A stretch of DNA of 11,201 nucleotides from Propionibacteriaceae bacterium (lineage in GTDB: Bacteria; Actinomycetota; Actinomycetes; Propionibacteriales; Propionibacteriaceae): positions 1 through 11,201 of the forward strand of contig JAGQUI010000050.1 of assembly GCA_020438595.1 (NCBI GenBank), read 5' to 3'. Positions 6,757-11,201 of the stretch are shown piece by piece. How positions within the stretch are numbered: position 1 is the stretch's first letter; each line of letters opens with the position of its first letter. Under the pieces are notes generated by a model. That model saw only the letters and a program-made list of their open reading frames with translations, was not told where the DNA came from and did not search any database. The translations under genes and the position numbers were made by a program.

Positions 6757-7280
6757 CGGTAGTCCTCCCCGAGCAGGGCGCGCAGGCGCTTCCGCGCGTC
6801 CGAGAGCGTGGATTTCACGGTGCCCTCCGAGCACCGCATCACCTCGGCGACCTCGTCGAGCTTCAGCCCGAGGTAGTAGTGCAGGTCGACGGCCAGGCGC
6901 TGCCGTGACGTCAGCCGGGCCAGCGCGCGTTCGAGGTCGACGGACGCGGTGGCGTCCGCTCCGGCGGGAGCCGGGCCACCGTCCTCGGGCAGCACCGTCG
7001 AGCGCGACAGCCAACGGGTCGCCTGCCGCCACGCCTTGCGGCGCTGGTCGGCGGTGATCGCCAGCAGCCAATTGCGGGCGGTGCCCCGCTCCGGGTCGAA
7101 CTGGGCCCGCTTGCGCCACGCGTTCGCGAGCGCGTCGGCGAGGATGTCGTCGGCGGCGGAACCCGAACGGGACGCCAGGCGCGCCATCGCCGGCCAGTGC
7201 GGCCGCACCCATTCGGTGAACGCGTCCCGGCTGTCGAGGTTGGACTGCGCGTCGGGGTTCCGCGCCTGCACCTGTGTCAC
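6753..7280 (-). CDS. ECF-type RNA polymerase sigma factor
   Basis: A 175-residue group IV sigma factor directing RNA polymerase to a small set of promoters. Sigma region 2 spans about 20-88, with the core signature DDILADALANAWRKRAQFDPERGTARNWLLAITADQRRKAWR (44-85) in the familiar fDpxRGtaraWLltIarn pattern. A linker rich in Pro, Ala and Asp follows (95-114). Region 4 spans about 116-170, with the HTH LKLDEVAEVMRCSEGTVKSTLSDARKRLR (139-167). No extra C-terminal domain is present. The start is GTG 7280; a second GTG at 7271 is better placed behind the GGG run and is a real alternative, costing three residues. It heads a minus-strand operon with the membrane protein, DUF1801 and possibly purT, and diverges from the DUF202 operon. 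No matching pair of self-recognised promoters is obvious in the 73-bp spacer. Confidence 0.93.
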   Translation of the reverse strand: MTQVQARNPDAQSNLDSRDAFTEWVRPHWPAMARLASRSGSAADDILADALANAWRKRAQFDPERGTARNWLLAITADQRRKAWRQATRWLSRSTVLPEDGGPAPAGADATASVDLERALARLTSRQRLAVDLHYYLGLKLDEVAEVMRCSEGTVKSTLSDARKRLRALLGEDYR

Positions 7281-7291
7281 ACCCTGTCTAC

Positions 7292-7310
7292 CCCTTCACC
7301 GCCGGAAGGG
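7292..7310. promoter_or_regulatory. Inverted repeat in the sigma/DUF202 divergent spacer
   Basis: CCCTTC (7292-7297) and GAAGGG (7305-7310) form a 6-bp inverted repeat with a 7-nt gap, in the 73-bp spacer between the sigma gene start (7280) and the DUF202 start (7354). The position suits an operator or a 5' hairpin of the sigma mRNA. The repeat is short and may be chance in GC-rich DNA. Confidence 0.3.
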
Positions 7311-7340
7311 TTGGGTCGAGCCTAATCGGAGCCCCGGTCG

Positions 7341-7346
7341 TAGGGT
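7341..7346 (+). promoter_or_regulatory. -10-like element before the DUF202 operon
   Basis: TAGGGT fits the TANNNT form and ends 7 nt before the GTG at 7354, the leaderless spacing. No Shine-Dalgarno lies between them, which favours this reading. No clear -35 is visible about 17 bp upstream. Confidence 0.4.
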
Positions 7347-7353
7347 GTCGCAC

Positions 7354-7728
7354 GTGGAGCAGAACGAATCCCGGCCCCGGTTCCCGCGCTCGGTGTACGG
7401 GCGCGGCAGCGAACCGGACGCGCGGTTCAGCCTCGCCAACGAGCGGACGTTCCTGGCCTGGATCGGCGCCGCGCTGGCCCTGGTCTCGGTCGGCGTCGGC
7501 CTGGAATCGCTCGCGCTCAACCTCAACCCGGGCCTGCGGCTGGCCGCCTCGATCGTGCTGGTCGCCGCGGGCATCGCCTGCCCCGTCCAGGCCTGGTTCG
7601 GCTGGGCCAGGGTCGAGTCGGCGTTGCGTGAACGCCGTCCGCTGCCGTTCAGCCCGCTGCTGGTCGTCCTCCCGGCCGCGCTCGGCCTGGCCGGTGTCCT
7701 CGTCCTGCTCGCACTGGTCGTGAAGTGA
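7354..7728 (+). CDS. DUF202/YidH-family membrane protein, first of a tandem pair
   Basis: A 124-residue inner-membrane protein. A polar N-terminus of about 23 residues leads into the family motif RFSLANERTFLAWIGAALAL (24-43). Three transmembrane helices follow, at about 33-54, 61-81 and 101-123. YidH and DUF202 proteins have no established biochemical role. The start is the GTG at 7354, chosen because it gives the normal short N-terminus and sits 7 nt behind a TAGGGT hexamer. The frame is open far upstream, but that region is antisense to the sigma factor. The next gene begins inside this one's stop (GTGA at 7725-7728), so the two are translationally coupled. The pair may work as a heteromer, which is an inference from coupling and shared family. 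Confidence 0.9.
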   Translation: MEQNESRPRFPRSVYGRGSEPDARFSLANERTFLAWIGAALALVSVGVGLESLALNLNPGLRLAASIVLVAAGIACPVQAWFGWARVESALRERRPLPFSPLLVVLPAALGLAGVLVLLALVVK

Positions 7729-8075
7729 CCAGCCCCGACGAGGTCTGGGATGCCGGCCTCCAGCCCGAGCGCACCGGCCTGGCCTGGCAACGGGCGGCGC
7801 TGGCCTTTCTCGGCCTCGGCCTCGCACTGCCGAAACTCGCCTGGCCCGCCCTCGGCGCCTGGGCCGTCCCGCCCGCCGCGCTCGTCGTCGCCGGAGCGAT
7901 CAGCCTGTTCCTCATCGCCCACCGCCGCTACCGCGCCACCCACGACACCCTGACCAGCAGCCGCAGTCTCCGCAACGGCGGACGGCTCGTCCTCACCGCC
8001 ACCGTGCTCAGCCTGCTGCTCGCCCTCGTCGCCGCCGTCCTGGTGGCCGCGGCGGCCCTGGGGCGAATCGGCTGA
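7725..8075 (+). CDS. DUF202 family membrane protein, second of a tandem pair
   Basis: A 116-residue membrane protein distantly related to the preceding gene product. The family motif is GLQPERTGLAWQRAALAFLG (11-30), the counterpart of LANERTFLAWIGAALAL in its neighbour. Three hydrophobic segments are seen, at about 21-38, 47-65 and 87-111, with a basic loop (HRRYRATHD) after the second. The GTG start at 7725 overlaps the upstream stop by four bases, and the PAP2 gene starts 4 bp after its own stop, so all three are one transcription unit. The short-helix architecture and the small size are normal for the family; no function is known to me. Confidence 0.88.
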   Translation: MTSPDEVWDAGLQPERTGLAWQRAALAFLGLGLALPKLAWPALGAWAVPPAALVVAGAISLFLIAHRRYRATHDTLTSSRSLRNGGRLVLTATVLSLLLALVAAVLVAAAALGRIG

Positions 8076-8079
8076 ACCC

Positions 8080-8742
8080 GTGCCGAACCCGCACCCGTAC
8101 CGCCAGGCCGTCCGGGGACTGCCGGCGGCGGTGGGACTCGCCGCGGCGAACGTGCTGATCGGGCGCGCCCTCGCCCGCAACGCGAGGGTGCAGGAGCGCG
8201 AGACCGACGTGATCCGTGCCCTCCAGGCCCGCGGCTCGCCCGGCCGGGACCGGCTGGCGAGGCTGGTCTCGACCGCTGCCGACGTCCCGGCGAGCATCGC
8301 CCACGGCGCGGTCGCGGTCGCAGTGCTCTGGCGGTGGACGCGTGATCCGCGCCTGGCCGTGGCACCCGCCGTGGCCCTCGTCGTGGAGACGGCGGTCTAC
8401 CTCGTCGCCGGAGCGCTGGTGAACCGCGACCGTCCGGGCGTCCCCCGGCTGGACCGCGACCAGCCCACCTCGTCCTTCCCGTCCGGGCACCAGGGCGCGA
8501 CCGTCGCCCTGATGGTGGTCCACCTGGCCGTGGCGCGACGCGTCGCGAACCCCTGGCTGCGTACCGCGATCACCGCGGCGTGCGTGGCCTACCCGTCGAC
8601 GCTCGCCTGGGCGCGTGTCCACACGGGCCTGCACTACCCGTCCGACGTCGTCGCGGGCACCCTGAACGGTGTCGCCGCCGGCCTGATCGCCCTGGACCGA
8701 GTCGGGGACGGTTCCTTACTTGGTCCACCCCCGCCGACCTGA
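8080..8742 (+). CDS. PAP2-superfamily membrane phosphatase
   Basis: A 220-residue polytopic membrane phosphatase of the PAP2 superfamily, which dephosphorylates lipid phosphates such as phosphatidic acid or undecaprenyl pyrophosphate. Active-site motifs are in order: RP at 118-119 (ALVNRDRP), SSFPSGH (131-137, with His137 the acid/base) and ARVHTGLHYPSD (178-189, giving Arg179, the nucleophile His185 and Asp189). The Lys that begins the classical KX6RP motif is Gly here (Gly111), as I believe occurs in some actinobacterial members. The start is GTG 8080, 4 bp after the second DUF202 gene. The C-terminus is abnormal: from about Leu205 on, [12 protein letters not shown] is read from a hairpin repeat, and the stop lies in the start of the second unit of a 56-bp tandem duplication. 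The original protein probably ended near residue 204 or soon after. Confidence 0.92.
   Translation: MPNPHPYRQAVRGLPAAVGLAAANVLIGRALARNARVQERETDVIRALQARGSPGRDRLARLVSTAADVPASIAHGAVAVAVLWRWTRDPRLAVAPAVALVVETAVYLVAGALVNRDRPGVPRLDRDQPTSSFPSGHQGATVALMVVHLAVARRVANPWLRTAITAACVAYPSTLAWARVHTGLHYPSDVVAGTLNGVAAGLIALDRVGDGSLLGPPPPT
8694..8726 (+). repeat. Hairpin repeat copy 3, inside the PAP2 coding region
   Basis: The element reads GGACCGAGT, then CGGGGACGGTTCCTT, then ACTTGGTCC. It is translated in the PAP2 frame as DRVGDGSLLGP, the same frame in which copy 2 is read in purT. The right-arm change C to T leaves a G-U pair in RNA of the PAP2 sense strand, so the stem survives. Confidence 0.85.
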
Positions 8743-8749
8743 TCGCCCC

Positions 8750-8782
8750 GGACCGAGTGGGGGACGGTTCCTCACTCGGTCC
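8750..8782 (+). repeat. Hairpin repeat copy 4
   Basis: The element reads GGACCGAGT, then GGGGGACGGTTCCTC, then ACTCGGTCC, with perfect 9-bp arms. It lies between the PAP2 stop (8742) and the stop of the convergent TetR gene (8787) and is the best candidate for a terminator of both. It is the second unit of the tandem duplication. Confidence 0.85.
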
Positions 8783-8786
8783 ACCT

Positions 8787-9377
8787 TCAGGGACGCAGCG
8801 CGGCCAGCCCGAGCGAGAGCAGGTCGTCCAGGCGGACGTCGCCGTCCACGGTGCGCGGCTCGTGCAGGTGGCCGCTGATCTGCAGCTGGGCGAGTCCGTG
8901 CAGGAAGACCCACAGCACGGTGGCGAGCTCGCGCGGCGCCCCGGGCCCGAGCTCGCCGTCGGCCTGCGCCTGCTGGACGAGCTCGCGCAGCGCGGCCATG
9001 CCGTCGTCGGCGGCCGACTCCAGTTCGGGCGTCGACGCGGTGAGTGGGCTGCCGCCGAACACGAGCTGGTAGTGCTGTGGCTGCTCGATCACGTGGTCGA
9101 GGTAGGCGGCGCAGCCGGCGTGCAGCCGGGACGCCGGGTCGGACGGCGCCGCCGACGCGCGGCGGATCCGCTCCGCCAGCTGGCCCAGCGAGCGGGCGGC
9201 GAGGGCGGCCAACAGGTCGGACTTGTCCGTGAAGTGCCGGTAGGGCGCCGACCGGGACACCCCGGCCGCGGAGCCCACCGACCGCAGTGTGACCGCATCA
9301 GGGCCGCCCGCCTCCAGCAGCGTGCTCGCGGCCGCCACGATCGCAGTGCGGGTCGGTTCGGGGTTCCGAGGGCTCAT
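8787..9377 (-). CDS. TetR family regulator with WHG-type C-terminal domain
   Basis: A 196-residue repressor. The DNA-binding domain has the HTH at about residues 29-50 (VTLRSVGSAAGVSRSAPYRHF), where SAPYRHF is the common variant seen in this TetR subgroup. The C-terminal part has LATVLWVFLHGLAQLQISGHL (151-171), which matches the WHG-type ligand domain. The ATG at 9377 follows a good promoter (TTGACA, 16 bp, TAGGAT) by only 6 nt, so the mRNA is probably leaderless. It is divergent from the SnoaL-like gene, and the 17-bp palindrome at 9397-9413 covers the -35 boxes of both, so it most likely represses itself and that gene. The effector is unknown. Its 3' end faces hairpin repeats 3 and 4. Confidence 0.94.
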   Translation of the reverse strand: MSPRNPEPTRTAIVAAASTLLEAGGPDAVTLRSVGSAAGVSRSAPYRHFTDKSDLLAALAARSLGQLAERIRRASAAPSDPASRLHAGCAAYLDHVIEQPQHYQLVFGGSPLTASTPELESAADDGMAALRELVQQAQADGELGPGAPRELATVLWVFLHGLAQLQISGHLHEPRTVDGDVRLDDLLSLGLAALRP

Positions 9378-9383
9378 GGACTG

Positions 9384-9444
9384 ATCCTAGAGCTGCTGTT
9401 GACATTGTCAACAAACGACGTAAGCTGACAGTGTCAACAAACGA
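9384..9444. promoter_or_regulatory. Divergent promoters and TetR operator
   Basis: The palindrome TGTTGACATTGTCAACA (9397-9413) has perfect 8-bp arms. It carries TTGACA on both strands: the plus copy (9399-9404) with TAAGCT at 9421-9426 for the SnoaL gene, and the minus copy (9411-9406) with TAGGAT at 9389-9384 for the TetR gene. A second site, TGACA-G-TGTCA, is at 9426-9436, and TGTCAACAAACGA occurs exactly twice (9406-9418 and 9432-9444), 26 bp apart. Repressor binding would shut both promoters. Confidence 0.8.
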
Positions 9445-9452
9445 GAGGAACC

Positions 9453-9830
9453 ATGATGACCACCGCAGACCTCACCGATCTGGCCCGTGACTACCTGCAG
9501 ACCTGGGCCGACCCCGATCCCGCCCGCCGCCGCACCGCGATTGACGAGCTCTGGGCGCCGGACGGCCGGCTCGTGATCTCGCCGATCGGGCTCGTCGTCG
9601 AAGGAGTGGACGCGATCGACGCCCACACCACGCGTGTCCACGACGAGAACATCGACGGCCGGGGCATGTCCTTCACCTATGACCAGCACGCGGAGGCCGG
9701 CGACGCGGCCCTGCTGCGCTGGTCGATGCGCGCCCCGGACGGCACGGCCGTGGGCCGCGGCGTCGACGTCGTGTTCCGCGATGAGGACGGCCGTGTCCGC
9801 ACCGTCTACATGTTCATGGGCGTCGACTGA
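9453..9830 (+). CDS. SnoaL-like / NTF2-fold protein
   Basis: A 125-residue soluble protein with the NTF2-like cone fold expected of SnoaL-related proteins. The N-terminal helices (LTDLARDYLQTWADPDPARRRTAIDELWAPDGRLVISP) are typical, with WAPDGRL the usual end of helix 3 and start of the sheet. VVEGVDAIDAHTTRVHDE follows, then the strands DAALLRWSMRAPDG and AVGRGVDVVFRDEDGRVRTVYMFMG. Such proteins include polyketide cyclases, small isomerases and binding proteins; no catalytic residues specific to one activity are evident. Two adjacent ATG codons (9453 and 9456) are possible. The Shine-Dalgarno GAGAGGAA (9443-9450) is better spaced for the second. Control by the divergent TetR regulator suggests induction by a small molecule that this protein binds or converts, which is an inference. 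Confidence 0.88.
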   Translation: MMTTADLTDLARDYLQTWADPDPARRRTAIDELWAPDGRLVISPIGLVVEGVDAIDAHTTRVHDENIDGRGMSFTYDQHAEAGDAALLRWSMRAPDGTAVGRGVDVVFRDEDGRVRTVYMFMGVD

Positions 9831-9847
9831 GCCCCGTCAGCCCGAGT

Positions 9848-9880
9848 GGACCGAGTAAGGAACCGTCCCCGACCCGGTCC
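9848..9880 (-). repeat. Hairpin repeat copy 5
   Basis: On the minus strand the element reads GGACCGGGT, then CGGGGACGGTTCCTT, then ACTCGGTCC. It begins 2 nt after the stop of the activase gene, in that gene's sense, and lies between it and the convergent SnoaL gene. The arm change A to G gives a G-U pair in that gene's RNA, keeping the stem. Confidence 0.85.
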
Positions 9881-9882
9881 GG

Positions 9883-11201
9883 TCAGGAGCGCTTGAGGGC
9901 GTCCTCCCAGGCGTCCACGGGGGAGACCGGGACGATCGGGAGCGCGCGCGGAGCCTGCGCCTCGTGGGTCTCCTCCAGCCGGAACCCGCCGGACGCGGCG
10001 TGCCGCTTGTGGGCGGTCGCGACCATCAGCTTGATCCGGTTCAGCTGGTTCGTCGCGGACGCGCCCGGGTCGTAGTCCACGCTGACGACGTTCGCCTCGG
10101 GGTGGCGGCGCCGCAACTCCGCGAACATCCCCTTGCCAACCACGTGGTTCGGCAGGCACGCGAACGGCTGCGCGCAGATGATGTTCGGCGCTCCGAGCTC
10201 GATCAGCTCGACCATCTCCGCGGTGAGCAGCCAGCCCTCGCCCGCGCGGGTGCCGATCGAGATGACCCCGTCCGCCTTCTTCGCGAGGTCGGCCATCTTC
10301 GGCGGCACGTCGAACTTGCCGTTGGTCCTGGCCAGCGCGGTCACCACCGGCTGTTGGAACTTCTCGATCAGCCACAGCGCCATCCGCTTGAAGTGGTGCG
10401 AGCGCGGCCCGATGCCCATCGTCTCGAACTGGAACTGCGAGGAGTACAGCGGCATCAGGAAGAACTGCAGGATGCCGGGCAGCACCGCCTCGCAGTCCTC
10501 GCCCTCGACCACGTCGACCACGTGGTTGTTGGCGTCCGGGTGGAACTTCACCAGGATCTCGCCGACGATCCCGACCCGCGGCTTGCGCGGGACGTCCCGC
10601 AGCGGCAGCGCGTCGAACTCCTTCACGATCCGGCGGATCAGGCTCGTGTAGCCGATGCTGCGGCCCAGCGACCTCGAGTAGCCGCCGTGCTGCAGGAACT
10701 CCTGGCAGATCACGTCCCAGGTGCGGTACAGCGCCTGCGCGCTGCCCGGCTGCCGCTCGTACGGACGCACGCGCAGCAGCAGCGTCTGCAGCAGGTCGCC
10801 CAGGATCAGCGCCTGCACGGCAGGCACCAGCAGCGCCGGCGTCATCTTGAAGCCCGGGTTGCTCTCCAGGCCCTGCACGCTGATCGCCAGCACCGGCACC
10901 TGCGGGTAACCGGCGTCGGCCAGCGCCTTGCGCAGCAGGCCCACGTAGTTCGTGGCCCGGCACATGCCACCGGTCTGGGTGATCGCCACGGACGTGTGGT
11001 CGGGGTCGGCCTCGCCGGAGCGGATCTTGTTCACGAGCTGGCCGACCACCATGATCGCGGGGAAGCAGGCGTCGTTGTTGACGTACTTCAGGCCCACCTC
11101 GACGTCGTCGCCGCTCGCGTTCTCGAGCAGCTGGAAGTTCAGGCCGAGCTTGCGCAGCACCGGCATCACCAGCCGGAAGTGGATCGGCGCCATCTGCGGC
11201 G
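9883..11201 (-). CDS. 2-hydroxyacyl-CoA dehydratase activase-type protein, C-terminal part, partial
   Basis: The window holds the last 438 codons and the frame stays open at the right edge, so the ATG at 11193 is internal. The sequence matches the C-terminal region of the large fused BadF/BcrA-type activase proteins: MAPIHFRL at the start, then GLKYVNNDACFPAIMVVGQL, AITQTGGMCRATNY, a SVQGLESNPGFK stretch and PRVGIVGEILVKFHPDANN. The family couples ATP hydrolysis on an ASKHA-fold activase domain (upstream, not in the window) to one-electron reduction of a [4Fe-4S] dehydratase. Cysteines that could bind clusters, numbered from that Met, are Cys43, Cys78, Cys340 and Cys346. The TGA is at 9885-9883, 2 nt before hairpin repeat 5. 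The substrate is unknown; this class is better known from anaerobes, yet large fused forms occur in actinobacteria. Confidence 0.85.
   Translation of the reverse strand, partial: PQMAPIHFRLVMPVLRKLGLNFQLLENASGDDVEVGLKYVNNDACFPAIMVVGQLVNKIRSGEADPDHTSVAITQTGGMCRATNYVGLLRKALADAGYPQVPVLAISVQGLESNPGFKMTPALLVPAVQALILGDLLQTLLLRVRPYERQPGSAQALYRTWDVICQEFLQHGGYSRSLGRSIGYTSLIRRIVKEFDALPLRDVPRKPRVGIVGEILVKFHPDANNHVVDVVEGEDCEAVLPGILQFFLMPLYSSQFQFETMGIGPRSHHFKRMALWLIEKFQQPVVTALARTNGKFDVPPKMADLAKKADGVISIGTRAGEGWLLTAEMVELIELGAPNIICAQPFACLPNHVVGKGMFAELRRRHPEANVVSVDYDPGASATNQLNRIKLMVATAHKRHAASGGFRLEETHEAQAPRALPIVPVSPVDAWEDALKRS

Larger units (their letters stand above)
8675..8786 (+). repeat. 56-bp tandem duplication carrying the hairpin repeat
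   Basis: Positions 8675-8729 and 8731-8785 match at 50 of 55 bases when offset by 56. Differences are at 8681, 8693, 8703, 8716 and 8721. The unit includes the last codons of the PAP2 gene (CCTGATCGCC) plus the whole hairpin repeat. Copies 3 and 4 therefore arose by duplication of gene end plus element, not by two insertions. Confidence 0.85.

Noticed and set aside
8694..8782. Repeat-spacer-repeat pattern suggesting a CRISPR array
   Set aside because: Only two units, fully palindromic, explained by a 56-bp tandem duplication; other copies are scattered and inverted, with no cas genes.
8580..9428. Plus-strand 282-residue frame over the end of PAP2 and the second TetR gene
   Set aside because: Antisense to a secure TetR gene and compositionally like other GC-driven shadow frames.
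9806..10963. Minus-strand 385-residue frame overlapping the activase gene
   Set aside because: Shadow of the activase gene in another frame: Arg/Ala/Gly-rich, no family motif, and it runs through hairpin repeat 5.

Overview
The window comes from a high-GC Gram-positive genome, very probably an actinomycete. Codon third positions are almost all G or C, GTG starts are frequent, genes are tightly packed, and several starts look leaderless. The families present (TetR, ECF sigma, DUF202, HXXEE, a fused dehydratase-activase) fit that lineage. Pseudonocardiales is my guess, but no rRNA or marker gene is present to fix the genus. There are 16 genes, two cut by the window edges and one frameshifted. 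I see no tRNA, rRNA, CRISPR array, transposase or phage gene.

Layout. 2-2074 (-): an HXXEE membrane protein followed by a CPA1 Na+/H+ antiporter that runs off the left edge, with a divergent TetR regulator at 2117-2692. 2697-3927 (-): an isochorismatase-like hydrolase and a class I methyltransferase with its own strong promoter. 4020-4454 (+): a small Pro-rich, membrane-anchored protein split by two compensating frameshifts. 4509-7280 (-): ECF sigma factor, a membrane protein in the anti-sigma position with a CPDC motif, a DUF1801 protein and PurT. 7354-8742 (+): two DUF202 membrane proteins and a PAP2 phosphatase in one operon. 8787-9377 (-) and 9453-9830 (+): a TetR regulator divergent from a SnoaL-like protein, with a sharp palindromic operator between them. 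9883-11201 (-): the C-terminal part of a large 2-hydroxyacyl-CoA dehydratase activase-type protein, cut by the right edge.

The most unusual feature is a family of five 32-33 bp hairpin repeats with an invariant 13-nt core. They occur only at three of the four tail-to-tail gene junctions. Four copies lie at the 3' end of a gene in the same sense as that gene; the fifth arose by tandem duplication. Two copies are read as protein and give PurT and the PAP2 phosphatase the same C-terminal peptide, LDRVGDGS. The likely role is bidirectional transcription termination or 3'-end protection by a mobile REP-like element. A second theme is regulation: both TetR genes face their probable target across short palindrome-containing spacers, and five genes carry a -10-like hexamer 6-7 nt before the start codon, as expected for leaderless mRNAs.
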